Notes: generated by a model from the sequence alone, not told the origin. Counted from the stretch's first letter, positions 7,553-17,533 are shown. The stretch: DNA of 56,014 nt from Methylobacterium sp. (GCF_019750675.1 NZ_JAIEOF010000164.1:1-56014); one strand, 5' to 3'. Made by a program: numbers and translations.

Positions 7553-8926
7553 GTGACGTCTCTCACCACCCGCCTGTTCCGGGCCCGGCCGGCTTCCCTC
7601 GCCGCCGGCTTCGTGCTGGTCGCTCTTTCGGCGTGCAACCAGAAGCAACAGGCGGCCGCACCCGTTCCCGGTCCGGCGCCCGAAGTCGGGATCGTGACCG
7701 TCCGCGAGCAGCCGATCCCCTACGTGCGGGACCTGCCGGGGCGGGTCGCGCCCTTGCGCATCGCCGAGGTGCGCTCGCGGGTGTCCGGCCTCGTGGTCAA
7801 GCGGACCTTCGAGCAGGGCAGCCTCGTGAAGGAGGGCGACGTCCTCTACAAGATCGATCCGGCCCCCTTCGAGGTCGAACTCCTGAGCGCGGAGGCGGCG
7901 CTGGCGCGCACGGAGGCCGCGCAGGTCCTCGCGTCCCAGCAGGCCGACCGCCTGGAGCAGCTGCTCTCGCGCCAGACCGCGAGCCAGGCGCAGTACGATG
8001 CCGCCTATGCGGGGCTGAAGCAGGCCCAGGCCGAGGTCGCCGGCGCCAAGGCGACCCGTGACCGGGCCAAGCTCAACCTCGGCTACACGGATGTCCGCGC
8101 GCCCATCTCGGGCCGCATCGGCCGCGCGCTCCTCACCGAGGGCACCCTGGTGGAGCAGGGGGGAACCGCCAACCTCGCGACCATCCAGCAGCTCGACCCG
8201 ATCTACGTCGACATCACCCAGTCGGTGGGCGAGCTGAACAAGCTGCGCCGGGATCTCGCCAGCGGCGAACTCTCGCGGCTCTCGGCCGACACCGCGAACG
8301 TCCACCTCATCATGGATGACGGCTCGCTCTACGGCTCGGCCGGCAAGTTGCTGTTCTCCGACGTCACCGCCGACCCCAGCACCGGCCAGGTGACCCTGCG
8401 CGTACTGTTCCCGAATCCGCACGACGAGCTGTTCCCCGGCATGTATGTCCGCGCCCGCATCAAGCAGGGCATCGACACCGACGCGCTCGCGGTGCCGCAG
8501 CAGGCGATCCAGCGCACCAGCGACGGCAAGGCCGAGGTCTGGGTCGTCCGCGACGACAGCAAGGTGATGCTCCAGCCCGTGGAGGTCGGCTCCGTGGTCG
8601 GCAACCAGTGGATCATCCGCTCCGGCCTCAAGGCCGGCGACCGGGTCGTGGTCGAGGGCGTGCAGAAGATCGCCGCCGGCCAGGAGGTGAAGACCGTCGA
8701 ACTGAAGACGGCCACCGAGGACCACGAGCCGAAGCCGCGCGACACCGATGTCGCGGACGCCGAGGCCAAGCCACGCCAGCCCAAGGGGGAGGCGGCCAAG
8801 ACCGACACGGCCAAGACCGATACGGTGAAGACCGACGCGCCCAGGTCCGAAGCTGCCAAACCCGATGCGGCCAAGACCGACAAGGCCAAGCCCGACACGG
8901 CCAAGCCCGTTTCGCAGGTGCGCTGA
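7553..8926 (+). CDS. RND efflux periplasmic adaptor subunit, lipoprotein (457 aa)
   Basis: Membrane fusion protein of the MexA/AcrA type that links an inner-membrane RND pump to an outer-membrane channel. The GTG at 7553 has AGGAG upstream and opens a lipoprotein signal (FVLVALSAC lipobox, Cys about residue 29). The barrel-sandwich half GLVVKRTFEQGSLVKEGDVLYKIDP, a coiled-coil hairpin rich in Ala/Gln (about 115-170), the second lipoyl half NLGYTDVRAPISGRIGR and the beta-barrel GMYVRARIKQGIDTDALAVPQQAI follow. The last 70 or so residues are an unusual Lys/Asp/Ala repeat tail (KTDTAKTDTVKTD...) absent from standard adaptors. The pump gene follows after 3 bases. Confidence 0.93.
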   Translation: MTSLTTRLFRARPASLAAGFVLVALSACNQKQQAAAPVPGPAPEVGIVTVREQPIPYVRDLPGRVAPLRIAEVRSRVSGLVVKRTFEQGSLVKEGDVLYKIDPAPFEVELLSAEAALARTEAAQVLASQQADRLEQLLSRQTASQAQYDAAYAGLKQAQAEVAGAKATRDRAKLNLGYTDVRAPISGRIGRALLTEGTLVEQGGTANLATIQQLDPIYVDITQSVGELNKLRRDLASGELSRLSADTANVHLIMDDGSLYGSAGKLLFSDVTADPSTGQVTLRVLFPNPHDELFPGMYVRARIKQGIDTDALAVPQQAIQRTSDGKAEVWVVRDDSKVMLQPVEVGSVVGNQWIIRSGLKAGDRVVVEGVQKIAAGQEVKTVELKTATEDHEPKPRDTDVADAEAKPRQPKGEAAKTDTAKTDTVKTDAPRSEAAKPDAAKTDKAKPDTAKPVSQVR

Positions 8927-8929
8927 ACC

Positions 8930-11900
8930 ATGGCCCGTTTCTTCATCGACCGTCCGGTCTTCGCGTGGGTCGTCGCCCTCTTCATCATCCTCGGCGGCGC
9001 GCTCTCCCTGCCCATGCTGCCGGTGGCGCAGTACCCCGTGATCGCGCCGCCCTCGATCGCCCTCTCCACCGCCTTCCCGGGCGCCTCGGTGGAGAGCCTC
9101 TACACCGGCACCACCCGGCTCATCGAGGATGAGTTGAACGGGGCGGCCAACATCATGAGCTTCGAGTCGACCACCGACTCGTTCGGCTCGATCAATATCA
9201 CCGCGACCTTCCTGCCCGGCACCGACCCGGCGCTGGCCTCCGTCGAAGTCCAGAACCGCCTCAAGCGCGTGGAGGCGCGCCTGCCGGCGGAAGTCCGCCA
9301 GCAGGGCATCCTGGTCGAGGAGGCCTCGGCCGCGACGCTCAACATCATCACGCTGGTCTCGACCGACGGGAAGATGGACGAGATCGGCCTCGGCGACTTC
9401 CTGATCCGCAACGTCATCAACGAGATCCGGCGCGTGCCCGGCGTCGGGCGCGCGACACTCTACTCGACGGAGCGCAGCCTGCGCGTCTGGGTCGATCCCG
9501 ACAAGCTGCGCGGCCTGTCGCTGACCCCCGAGGACGTCACCGACGCGATCCGCAACCAGAACATCCAGATCGCCTCCGGGGCGGTCGGCGCCCAGCCGAG
9601 CCCGAGCAAGCATCCGGTCTTCGCGCCGATCGTCGTGAAGGGCCAGCTCAACACCGTCGAGGATTTCGGCGCCATCGTCCTGCGGGCGAATTCCGACGGC
9701 TCGAACGTGCGGCTGCGCGACGTATCCCGGATCGAACTCGGCGGCGACGCCTACCAGTTCTCGACCCGCCTCAACGGCGGCGAGGCGGCCGGCATTTCCG
9801 TCACCCTGGCCCCCGACGGCAACGCCCTCGAGACCGCCCAGGCCATCCGCGCCAAGATGGAGGAGCTGTCGCAGTTCTTCCCGCCCGGCCTGAAATGGGA
9901 CATTCCCTACGACATCACCCCGGCGGTTCAGGCCTCGATCAAGAAGGTCCTGATGACCCTGGTCGAGGCGGTGGTGCTGGTGTTCGTGGTGATGTTCCTA
10001 TTCCTGCAGAACATCCGCTACACCCTGATCCCCACCATCGTGGTCCCGATCGCGCTGCTCGGCACCGTCACGGTGATGCTGTTGTCCGGGTTCTCGATCA
10101 ACGTTCTGACCATGTTCGGCATGGTGCTGGCCATCGGCATCCTCGTCGACGACGCCATCGTGGTGGTGGAGAACGTCGAGCGCATCATGAACGAGGAGGG
10201 CCTCTCGCCGAAGGAGGCCACCCGCAAGGCGATGAGCCAGATCACCGGTGCCATCATCGGCATCACCCTGGTGCTCGTCGCGGTGTTCATTCCGATGGCG
10301 TTCTTCCCGGGCTCGGTCGGCATCATCTACCGGCAGTTCTCCATCGCGATGGTGACCTCCATCGGCTTCTCGGCGCTCCTCGCCCTGTCTCTGACCCCGG
10401 CGCTCTGCGCGACCCTGCTGAAGCCGATCGAGAAGGGCCACGGCCATTCGAAGGGCGGGTTCTTCGGCTGGTTCAACCGGATCGTCGACCGCGAAACCGC
10501 GCGCTACGGCCGCGGCGTCGCGGCGCTGATCAAGCGTTCCGGCAAGGTGATGATGGTCTACCTCGCCCTGCTGGTCGGGGTCGGCTTCGCCTTCCTGCGC
10601 CTGCCCGAGGGCTTCCTGCCCGTGGAGGACCAGGGCTTCTTCACGGTGGACATCCAGACGCCGCCCGGCGCCTCGTTCAACCGCACCCAGACGGCGGTGC
10701 GCGAGGTGGAGCAGTATCTCCTCGCCCGGCCCGGCGTCGCCACCGTGACGATGCTCAACGGATTCTCGTTCTCGGGCCAGGGCCCGAACCTGAGCCAAGC
10801 CTTCGTGACCCTGAAGCCCTGGAGCGAGCGCGACGCGGCCAATTCCGCCAGCGCCCTGGTGGCCGACACCAACGCGGCCCTCGCCGGCTACCGCGACGCC
10901 ATCATCGACGCGCAGGAGCCGCCGCCGGTGGACAACCTCGGCAACGCCGCCGGCTTCTCGTTCCGCCTCCAGGACCGGGCCCAGCGCGGCTACTCGGCCC
11001 TCACGGCGGCCGAGTCGCAGCTGCTGACCCTCGCGAAGAAGAGCCCCATCCTGCAGAAGATGAAGATCGAGGGCCTGTCCCCGACGCCGCAGGCGGAGCT
11101 GATCATCGACCGCGAGAAGGCCGCCGCCCTCGGGGTGAAGTTCGAGGACATCAACAGCACGATCCAGGTCAACCTGGGCTCGGTCTACACCAACGACTTC
11201 CCCAACCAGGGCAAGATGCAGCGCGTCTACGTCCAGGCGGAACAGCTCCAGCGCATGCAGGCGCCCGACCTGCTGAACTACGGGGTGAAGAACGCCTCGG
11301 GCACGATGGTGCCGATGTCGTCCTTCGCCGATCTGAAATGGGGCGTCGGCCCCTCGCAGATCGTCGGCTTCAACGGCTACCAGTCGGTCCGCTTCACCGG
11401 CGAGCCGGCCGCGGGCTACACCTCGGGCGACGCCATCGCGGAGATGGAACGCCTGATGCAGCAATTGCCGAAGGGCTTCGGCTACGCCTGGACCGGTCAG
11501 TCGCTGCAGGAAAAGCAGGCGGGCTCCCAGGCCTCGCTGCTCCTCGGCCTCTCGATCCTGATCGTGTTCCTGTGTCTCGCGGCGCTCTACGAGAGCTGGT
11601 CGATCCCGTTCTCGGTGCTGCTCGTCATCCCGCTCGGCATCATCGGCTCGGTGGCGGCCGTGTACCTCCGGGGGCTGCCCAACGACGTCTACTTCAAGAT
11701 CGGCATCATCACGATCATCGGTCTCTCGGCCAAGAACGCGATCCTCATCGTGGAATTCGCCAAGGACCTGTGGAAGCCGGGCAAGTCCCTGGTCGACGCC
11801 ACCATCGAGGCCTCGGCCCTGCGCTTCCGCCCCATCGTGATGACCTCGCTCGCCTTCATCTTCGGCGTGGTGCCGCTGGCCATCGCCACCGGTGCCGCCT

Positions 11901-12094
11901 CGAAGAGCCAGCAGGCGATCGGTACCGGCGTGCTCGGTGGCATGATCTCGGCCACGATTCTGGCGGTGCTGTTCGTGCCGGTGTTCTTCGTGGTGGTGAT
12001 GCGGATCTTCCGCCGCAAGGACGCCTACGAGGGCATCCAGCCCGAGGCGGAGCCCGGCGCGGTACACGTGCCGCACCACGCGCCGGCCGAGTAG
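8930..12094 (+). CDS. RND multidrug efflux pump, HAE1 family (AcrB/MexB-like, 1054 aa)
   Basis: Proton-driven inner-membrane exporter of hydrophobic and amphiphilic compounds. The N-terminus MARFFIDRPVFAWVVALFII is the HAE1 hallmark. The transmembrane helix GMVLAIGILVDDAIVVVENV carries the Asp-Asp proton relay, and the C-terminal half has LCLAALYESWSIPFSVLLVIPLG and GLSAKNAILIVEFAKDL with its relay Lys. Two large periplasmic loops follow TM1 and TM7, giving the full 12-helix layout and normal length. Cotranscribed with the adaptor (3-base gap). No outer-membrane channel gene and no regulator are adjacent, so it probably uses a TolC-like protein encoded elsewhere. Substrates are unknown. Confidence 0.95.
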   Translation: MARFFIDRPVFAWVVALFIILGGALSLPMLPVAQYPVIAPPSIALSTAFPGASVESLYTGTTRLIEDELNGAANIMSFESTTDSFGSINITATFLPGTDPALASVEVQNRLKRVEARLPAEVRQQGILVEEASAATLNIITLVSTDGKMDEIGLGDFLIRNVINEIRRVPGVGRATLYSTERSLRVWVDPDKLRGLSLTPEDVTDAIRNQNIQIASGAVGAQPSPSKHPVFAPIVVKGQLNTVEDFGAIVLRANSDGSNVRLRDVSRIELGGDAYQFSTRLNGGEAAGISVTLAPDGNALETAQAIRAKMEELSQFFPPGLKWDIPYDITPAVQASIKKVLMTLVEAVVLVFVVMFLFLQNIRYTLIPTIVVPIALLGTVTVMLLSGFSINVLTMFGMVLAIGILVDDAIVVVENVERIMNEEGLSPKEATRKAMSQITGAIIGITLVLVAVFIPMAFFPGSVGIIYRQFSIAMVTSIGFSALLALSLTPALCATLLKPIEKGHGHSKGGFFGWFNRIVDRETARYGRGVAALIKRSGKVMMVYLALLVGVGFAFLRLPEGFLPVEDQGFFTVDIQTPPGASFNRTQTAVREVEQYLLARPGVATVTMLNGFSFSGQGPNLSQAFVTLKPWSERDAANSASALVADTNAALAGYRDAIIDAQEPPPVDNLGNAAGFSFRLQDRAQRGYSALTAAESQLLTLAKKSPILQKMKIEGLSPTPQAELIIDREKAAALGVKFEDINSTIQVNLGSVYTNDFPNQGKMQRVYVQAEQLQRMQAPDLLNYGVKNASGTMVPMSSFADLKWGVGPSQIVGFNGYQSVRFTGEPAAGYTSGDAIAEMERLMQQLPKGFGYAWTGQSLQEKQAGSQASLLLGLSILIVFLCLAALYESWSIPFSVLLVIPLGIIGSVAAVYLRGLPNDVYFKIGIITIIGLSAKNAILIVEFAKDLWKPGKSLVDATIEASALRFRPIVMTSLAFIFGVVPLAIATGAASKSQQAIGTGVLGGMISATILAVLFVPVFFVVVMRIFRRKDAYEGIQPEAEPGAVHVPHHAPAE

Positions 12095-12100
12095 GTCCGG

Positions 12101-12193
12101 GCGCCGGGGCTCTCCCGTGGGGAGCCCCGGCGCAGCGAGATGCGGACATGAAGAAGGGGCGCGCGGTCTAATCGACCGCGCGCCCCTTCTTTC
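12101..12193 (+). terminator. Tandem terminator hairpins after the RND operon
   Basis: The first hairpin is a 12-base stem GCGCCGGGGCTC/GAGCCCCGGCGC (12101-12133) without a T run. The second is a perfect 15-base stem AAGGGGCGCGCGGTC/GACCGCGCGCCCCTT with loop TAATC (12154-12188) followed by CTTTC. The second is a strong intrinsic terminator and could work on both strands. Confidence 0.85.
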
Positions 12194-12245
12194 GTCCGGC
12201 GTCGGTCGACGCCGAGCCCGAGTCTGTTCGAGCGGAGCCCGCTCA

Positions 12246-12423
12246 TATGGTTTCCGGTTGATGGCTTCGTTCTGGCAGGGCGCGACATGCTCCCTCTCCT
12301 GGAAGGAGAGGGTCGGGGTGAGGTGTGGTCCACATCCGGAAAGGTCACCCACCTCACCCTGTCCCTCTCCTTCCAGGAGAGGGAACCCGCGCCAGAACCC
12401 CGAACGATTCAGCCGGAAACCAT
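12246..12423. repeat. Long palindromic intergenic repeat, copy 1
   Basis: About 178 bp. Outer arms ATGGTTTCCGG / CCGGAAACCAT enclose two inner hairpins: CCCTCTCC-tggaa-GGAGAGGG near 12292 and CCCTCTCC-ttcca-GGAGAGGG near 12363, linked by GGGTGAGGTG ... CACCTCACCC, so the entire element can fold as one cruciform. It lies between the convergent RND and sdh operons and stops 2 bases before the sdhB stop codon. The same core recurs at 39487 and 51999. It occupies most of the 330-base gap that the terminators do not. Confidence 0.85.
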
Positions 12424-12424
12424 G

Positions 12425-13228
12425 TCAGACCTCGCGGGCGATCATCATCTTTTTGATCTCGGCGATGGCCTTGGCCGGGTTCAGGCTCTTCGGGCAGGTG
12501 TTGGCGCAGTTCATGATCGTGTGGCAGCGATACAGCCGGAAGGGATCGTGCAGGGCGTCGAGGCGCTCGCCGGTGTTCTCGTCGCGGCTGTCGATCAGCC
12601 AGCGATAGGCCTGGAGCAGGGCCGCCGGACCGAGGAAGCGATCGCCGTTCCACCAGTAGCTCGGGCACGAGGTCGTGCAGCAGGCGCACAGGATGCACTC
12701 GTAGAGGCCGTCGAGCTGGGCGCGGTCCTCCGGTGTCTGCTTCCACTCGCCCTCGGGGGCCGGCGTCTCGGTCTGGAGCCAGGGCTCGATCGAGGCGTGC
12801 TGGGCGAAGAAGTTCGTCAGGTCCGGCACGAGGTCCTTCAGCACCGGCATGTGCGGTAGCGGATAGATCCGCACCGCGCCGGTCTTCTTGCCCTTGGCGT
12901 GCTCCTGGCACTCGTCGATGCCCATGGTGCAGGCCAGCGCGTTCTGGCCCTCGATGTTCATGGCGCAGGAGCCGCAGATGCCCTCGCGGCAGGAGCGGCG
13001 GAACACCAGGGTCGAGTCGACCTTGCTCTTGATCCACAGAAGGGCGTCGAGCACCATCGGGCCGCAATCGTCCCGATCGACCTGATAGACGTCGACGCGC
13101 GGGTTCTTCCCGTCATCGGGGTTCCAGCGATAGATCCGGAACTCCTGCAGGTTGTTGGCCCCCTGCGGCCGAGGCCAGGTCTTGCCCTCGGTGATCTGAG
13201 AGTTCTTGGGTAGATTAAATTGAGCCAT
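12425..13228 (-). CDS. sdhB: Succinate dehydrogenase iron-sulfur subunit (267 aa)
   Basis: Electron-transfer subunit of complex II, passing electrons from the flavoprotein to ubiquinone. All three clusters are visible: the [2Fe-2S] ligands in [13 protein letters not shown] with a later ALAC Cys, the [4Fe-4S] motif [12 protein letters not shown] and the [3Fe-4S] region [17 protein letters not shown]. It is the last gene of sdhCDAB, 62 bases after sdhA, and ends against a palindromic repeat. The ATG at 13228 gives the normal family length and N-terminus ([10 protein letters not shown]). Confidence 0.97.
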   Translation of the reverse strand: MAQFNLPKNSQITEGKTWPRPQGANNLQEFRIYRWNPDDGKNPRVDVYQVDRDDCGPMVLDALLWIKSKVDSTLVFRRSCREGICGSCAMNIEGQNALACTMGIDECQEHAKGKKTGAVRIYPLPHMPVLKDLVPDLTNFFAQHASIEPWLQTETPAPEGEWKQTPEDRAQLDGLYECILCACCTTSCPSYWWNGDRFLGPAALLQAYRWLIDSRDENTGERLDALHDPFRLYRCHTIMNCANTCPKSLNPAKAIAEIKKMMIAREV

Positions 13229-13290
13229 GGTTTGGCGTGCCTAAATCCGTCTCGTGAGAACCAATCCGGGGAACGACAACAGCCGTTTCC

Positions 13291-15111
13291 TCAGTACACG
13301 CGCGCCTTCGGCTCGATGTACTGGATCTCGTTCGACATCGTGTAGGTGTGGACCGGGCGGTAATCGATGCTGACCTGCTTGGAGGTGTCATCCATCCAGG
13401 CCAGCGTGTGCTTCATCCACTCCTTGTCGTCGCGATCCGGGAAGTCCTCGCGGGCATGCGCGCCGCGGCTTTCCTTGCGATTGGCGGCGGATTCCATGGT
13501 GACGACGGCCTGACCGATCAGGTTGTCGAATTCCAGCGTCTCGAGGAGATCGGTGTTCCAGATCAGCGAGCGGTCGTTGACGTGGATGTCGGGAATGCCG
13601 GCGGCGACCTTGTGGATGAGGGACTTGCCCTCTTCCAGCACCTCGCCGGTGCGGAACACGGCGCAGTTGTTCTGCATCGTCTTCTGCATCTCGGCGCGAA
13701 GCTGCGCCGTCGGTGTGCCGCCATTGGCGTAGCGGAAGCGATCGAGGCGCCCGAGGGCCTTGTCGGCGGAATCCTTCGGAAGCTCCATCTGGCGGGCGCC
13801 CGCCTCGACGATCTCGGCGCAGCGCAGGCCCGCCGCGCGGCCGAAGACCACGAGGTCGATCAGCGAGTTCGAGCCGAGGCGGTTGGCTCCGTGCACCGAG
13901 ACGCAGGCCGCCTCGCCCAGTGCCATCAGGCCCGGCACCACCGTGTCGGGGTTGCCGTTCTTCAGGGTCAGCACCTCGCCGTGATAGTTCGTCGGGATGC
14001 CGCCCATGTTGTAGTGGACCGTCGGCAGCACCGGGATCGGCTCCTTGGTGACGTCGACGCCGGCGAAGATCTTGGCAGATTCCGAGATGCCCGGCAGGCG
14101 CTGGTGCAGGATCGCCGGGTCGAGATGGTCGAGATGCAGGTAGATGTGGTCGTTGGACTTGCCGACGCCCCGTCCGGCCCGGATCTCCATGGTCATCGAG
14201 CGGGAGACCACGTCGCGCGAGGCGAGGTCCTTGGCGCTCGGAGCGTAGCGCTCCATGAAGCGCTCACCCTCGGAATTGGTCAGGTAGCCACCCTCGCCCC
14301 GCGCCCCCTCGGTGATGAGGCAGCCGGCGCCGTAGATGCCGGTGGGGTGGAACTGCACGAACTCCATGTCCTGCAGGGGCAGGCCGGCGCGCAGAACCAT
14401 GGCGTTGCCGTCGCCGGTGCAGGTGTGGGCGGAGGTGGCCGAGAAGTACGAGCGGCCGTAGCCGCCGGTGGCCAAAATCGTCATCTGCGCGCGGAAGCGG
14501 TGGATCTCGCCTGAGGCCTGGTCGATGGCGATGACGCCGAGGCAGCGGCCCTCCTCGTCCATGATGAGGTCGAGGGCGAAGTACTCGATGAAGAAATTGG
14601 TGTGGTTCTTCACCGCCTGCCCGTAGAGGGTGTGCAGCATGGCGTGGCCGGTGCGGTCGGCCGCCGCGCAGGTGCGCTGGGCGGTGCCCTTGCCGTAATC
14701 GGTGGTCATGCCGCCGAACGGGCGCTGGTAGATCTTGCCCTCTTCCGTGCGCGAGAACGGCACGCCCCAGTGCTCAAGCTCGTAGACCGCGGCGGGCGCG
14801 TTGCGCACGAGGTACTCGATCGCGTCCTGGTCGCCGAGCCAGTCGGACCCCTTCACGGTGTCGTACATGTGCCAGCGCCAGTCGTCCGGGCCCATGTTGC
14901 CGAGCGAGGCCGAGATGCCGCCCTGCGCCGCCACGGTGTGCGAGCGAGTGGGAAACACCTTCGAGATGCAGGCGGTGCGCAGGCCGGCCTGCGAGCAGCC
15001 CACCGTGGCGCGCAGGCCCGCGCCGCCGGCGCCCACCACCACCACGTCGAAGGTATGGTCGTTGATCGTGTAGGCGGGAGCGCCGTTGCCGTTGGTTCCG
15101 TTGGTGGCCAT
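13291..15111 (-). CDS. sdhA: Succinate dehydrogenase flavoprotein subunit (606 aa)
   Basis: Catalytic subunit oxidising succinate to fumarate. An FAD dinucleotide fold ([18 protein letters not shown]) begins near residue 24, and the covalent-FAD His is in [20 protein letters not shown]. The substrate and capping regions include [26 protein letters not shown] and the active-site Arg stretch [14 protein letters not shown]. The C-terminus carries [24 protein letters not shown]. It lies between sdhD and sdhB in a four-gene operon transcribed leftwards. Normal length. Confidence 0.97.
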   Translation of the reverse strand: MATNGTNGNGAPAYTINDHTFDVVVVGAGGAGLRATVGCSQAGLRTACISKVFPTRSHTVAAQGGISASLGNMGPDDWRWHMYDTVKGSDWLGDQDAIEYLVRNAPAAVYELEHWGVPFSRTEEGKIYQRPFGGMTTDYGKGTAQRTCAAADRTGHAMLHTLYGQAVKNHTNFFIEYFALDLIMDEEGRCLGVIAIDQASGEIHRFRAQMTILATGGYGRSYFSATSAHTCTGDGNAMVLRAGLPLQDMEFVQFHPTGIYGAGCLITEGARGEGGYLTNSEGERFMERYAPSAKDLASRDVVSRSMTMEIRAGRGVGKSNDHIYLHLDHLDPAILHQRLPGISESAKIFAGVDVTKEPIPVLPTVHYNMGGIPTNYHGEVLTLKNGNPDTVVPGLMALGEAACVSVHGANRLGSNSLIDLVVFGRAAGLRCAEIVEAGARQMELPKDSADKALGRLDRFRYANGGTPTAQLRAEMQKTMQNNCAVFRTGEVLEEGKSLIHKVAAGIPDIHVNDRSLIWNTDLLETLEFDNLIGQAVVTMESAANRKESRGAHAREDFPDRDDKEWMKHTLAWMDDTSKQVSIDYRPVHTYTMSNEIQYIEPKARVY

Positions 15112-15140
15112 GGGCAGATCCTTCGGGTTCGGGGGGCGGG

Positions 15141-15554
15141 TCAGACGAGCTTGCCGAGGCCGACGCGTAGGATCGCGTACAGGCAGGCCACGGCGACGAT
15201 GACCGCGTAGAAATTGTTGGCGAGCAGGCTCAAGAGCTTGAGCGTCTTGTCATGGACGTAGTCCTCGATGATGACCTGCATCCCGATCCTCATATGGGCC
15301 GTGACCGAGATCACGGCGAGGATCAGGATCAGCGCCACCACCGGGTGCGACATCAGCGCGATGGCCTCCGGGTAGGGCCGGTTCGCCATCAGCGCGACGA
15401 TGACCACGAAGGCCAGCATCAGCGGCGCGTTGGCGGCGGCGGTCAGGCGCTGGGTCCAGAAATGGCCAGCGCCGTGGCCCGAGGCCCCGAGGCCCTTCAC
15501 CCGGGCGCGGGGCGTGCGCATGGTGACGTTCGTGTTCTGGCGGTTGTCGGCCAT
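15141..15554 (-). CDS. sdhD: Succinate dehydrogenase membrane anchor subunit (137 aa)
   Basis: Membrane anchor that with SdhC binds heme b and forms the quinone site. A polar N-terminus (to about residue 30) is followed by three hydrophobic helices. The second to third region has [21 protein letters not shown], which holds the heme-ligand His and the conserved ED.VH motif. It follows sdhC by 12 bases and precedes sdhA by 29 bases. Length and layout match alphaproteobacterial SdhD. Confidence 0.93.
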   Translation of the reverse strand: MADNRQNTNVTMRTPRARVKGLGASGHGAGHFWTQRLTAAANAPLMLAFVVIVALMANRPYPEAIALMSHPVVALILILAVISVTAHMRIGMQVIIEDYVHDKTLKLLSLLANNFYAVIVAVACLYAILRVGLGKLV

Positions 15555-15566
15555 CGGTCCGTCTCC

Positions 15567-15968
15567 TCAGCGCAGGGTCAGGGCGAGCGCCCAGATCAGG
15601 ACGGTCAGGATGACGGAGCCGATCAGGGTCGCGCGGGCGAGGCCCATGCGCTGGGCGCGGTCGAAGCCGTAGCCGAGATCCCAGATGAAGTGGCGCAAGC
15701 CCCCCAGCATGTGGTGCATCAGGATCCAGGTGTAGACGAACAGCACCAGGCGGCCGACGATCGAGCCGAAGAACCACGAGACGGTGCCGTAGGCGGACGG
15801 GCCGGAGGCGAGGGCCACCAGCCAGATCGCCACCAGAGCCGAGCCGCCGTAGAGGGCGGTGCCGGTGATGCGGTGAAACACCGACATCGCCATGGTCCAG
15901 GTCCACCGATAGATCTGGAGGTGGGGCGAGAGCGGCTGGGCGACCGTGGGACGGACGGTTGGAGCCAT
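15567..15968 (-). CDS. sdhC: Succinate dehydrogenase cytochrome b556 subunit (133 aa)
   Basis: First gene of the operon. RPLSPHLQIYRW-type N-terminus (PLSPHLQIYRWTWTMAMSVFHRITG) with the quinone-site Ser and Arg, and LMHHMLGGLRHFIWDLG with the heme His in helix 2. Three membrane helices. I start it at the ATG at 15968 (MAPTVRPTV), which gives the family N-terminus; the track's 16058 start would add 30 residues with no family match and would cover the upstream hairpin. A GAGGA lies 13 bases ahead. Confidence 0.93.
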   Translation of the reverse strand: MAPTVRPTVAQPLSPHLQIYRWTWTMAMSVFHRITGTALYGGSALVAIWLVALASGPSAYGTVSWFFGSIVGRLVLFVYTWILMHHMLGGLRHFIWDLGYGFDRAQRMGLARATLIGSVILTVLIWALALTLR

Positions 15969-15998
15969 CGTGCTGAAGGTCCTCGACTGGGCGGCACC

Positions 15999-16034
15999 AT
16001 CCAATTTTGAGATGGGCCTCAGAAAAATTTGGAT
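15999..16034 (-). promoter_or_regulatory. Inverted repeat in the sdh leader
   Basis: ATCCAATTTTGAG ... CTCAGAAAAATTTGGAT forms an imperfect AT-rich hairpin around GATGGGC, 31-66 bases upstream of the sdhC start. AT-rich dyads are rare in this GC-rich sequence. It may be an operator or an RNA structure in the leader. Confidence 0.3.
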
Positions 16035-16134
16035 CGTCTCTAAAGTGCTAGCGGGCACGCGCCAATGCGCAACCCCGCCTTGCCGCAGCGCACATGCGAC
16101 ACAGGGGCCGAATCGTCATTCCCTTCCTTCCGCC

Positions 16135-17457
16135 TCATGGCAGCCATCCGAGCGCACGCCACCAGAGATAATCCAGGGGTGCGACGACGAGGAGGGAGGC
16201 AAGCCCGGTCGCGAGGGTCAGCTTGGTCGCTGCCCGCAGCGGCACCTTGCCGAGATCCACCGCGAGGACGATCGGCGGGGCCTGATAGGGCAGGAACAGG
16301 GTCGAGTAGCCGACTACCTGGATCATCACCACCGCCATGAGGTCGAGGCCGCTCGCGCGCGCCATCTCACCGGCGAGCGCCGTGTAGAGCGCGGGGGCAC
16401 CGTTCGCGGTGACGGCAAGCGTGAGGATCGCCGCCAGTCCTGTCAAAATTGCGAAGTTGTAGCCCGGCGCATCCGGTGTCAGCGGCGCGACGTGAAGCAG
16501 GGCATGGCCGAGGCGAGCGCCGAGACCGGTCTCGTTCACGGTGGCGACGAGGCCGAGCAGGGCGGCGACGTAGAAGCAGGTGCGCAGGTTCACCGCCCCG
16601 AAGGCTTCGGCCGGCAGCACGCCGATGCGGGGCATCAGGCAGAGGATCGCGGCGACGAGGCCGACCCAGGCCGGGGCGATGCCGTGCAGGCTGTCGGTGA
16701 CCCAGAGGCCAAGGGTACCGGCCAGGATCACCGCGAGGCGGCGCGCCTCCGGCCGCAGGGGCTCCTTCGCGAGGGCGGCCCCGTTCTCGCCATGGTCGAG
16801 CCGATCCGGGAACAGCCGGACGATCGCCAGGACGAGGAGGACGCCCTTCACCAGGGCCAGCACCGGCGCGTGCAGCAGGAGGTAGGGCAGATAGGCGATG
16901 TGGAGGCCGTACTGCGTCTCGGCGGTGCCGGCCATGACGAGGTTCGGCACGTTCGCGGGTAGGATCGCGGCGGAGAGGATCGGCGTGGCAAGACCCACCG
17001 CGAGCACCGCCCCGTGCCGGCCCGGCCGGCCGGCACCGAGGCCGAATGCGTCGCAGAGGGCGAGCACCACGGGTACAAGCAGGGCGATGCGGCCGAGGTT
17101 CGACGGCATCACGAAGGCGACGGCGAAGGACAAGGCGACGATGCCGGCGACGAAGGCGGGGTAGGAGGCCGAGAGGTGCCCCGACAGACTTCGCGCCAGA
17201 CGGTCGCCGAGGCCCGAGCGCGTCATGGCGAGGCCCACCACCATGCCGCTGAGCACCAGCCAGAAGGCCGAGGAGGCGAAGCCCGAGAACACGGTCGCGG
17301 CGGGCGCGAGGCGAAACAACATCGCCCCCGCGAAGAACAGCATCGCGGTGACGATCTCGGCGATCAGCCCGCTCGCCCAAAGCCCCATGCAGAGCACGAG
17401 CAGGAGCGCGGTCACCACGACCGTCGCCTCCCCGCCCATCAACGCCCCTGCCGGCAT
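16135..17457 (-). CDS. SLC13/DASS-type anion permease (440 aa)
   Basis: Polytopic inner-membrane transporter with about 11-12 hydrophobic segments. Family-like stretches are [23 protein letters not shown] in the first half, the discontinuous helix [20 protein letters not shown] (SNxx-type sodium/carboxylate motif) and [13 protein letters not shown], with a second-half [12 protein letters not shown] region. DASS members carry dicarboxylates, citrate or sulfate, usually with sodium; the substrate here is unknown. Start at 17457, or Met7 at 17439. It is downstream of the sdh promoter region on the same strand but separated from it, so it is likely its own unit. Confidence 0.75.
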   Translation of the reverse strand: MPAGALMGGEATVVVTALLLVLCMGLWASGLIAEIVTAMLFFAGAMLFRLAPAATVFSGFASSAFWLVLSGMVVGLAMTRSGLGDRLARSLSGHLSASYPAFVAGIVALSFAVAFVMPSNLGRIALLVPVVLALCDAFGLGAGRPGRHGAVLAVGLATPILSAAILPANVPNLVMAGTAETQYGLHIAYLPYLLLHAPVLALVKGVLLVLAIVRLFPDRLDHGENGAALAKEPLRPEARRLAVILAGTLGLWVTDSLHGIAPAWVGLVAAILCLMPRIGVLPAEAFGAVNLRTCFYVAALLGLVATVNETGLGARLGHALLHVAPLTPDAPGYNFAILTGLAAILTLAVTANGAPALYTALAGEMARASGLDLMAVVMIQVVGYSTLFLPYQAPPIVLAVDLGKVPLRAATKLTLATGLASLLVVAPLDYLWWRALGWLP

Positions 17458-17533
17458 CGCGTGATTCCATCCCGCTGGTTCGCCGGGACAATGGTCCTAC
17501 CTTGGAGCGGTTCGCAATTCGGACTTTGCAGCG

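Noticed and set aside
7460-9613. 717-residue minus ORF across adaptor and pump
   Set aside because: Antisense shadow; low-complexity Asp/Gly/Arg/Leu composition typical of high-GC reverse frames.
9895-12352. Long ORFs (758 aa plus, 784 aa minus) over the RND pump gene
   Set aside because: Shadow frames of the 1054-residue pump; compositions dominated by Arg/Gly/Pro/His, no domain, no ribosome site.
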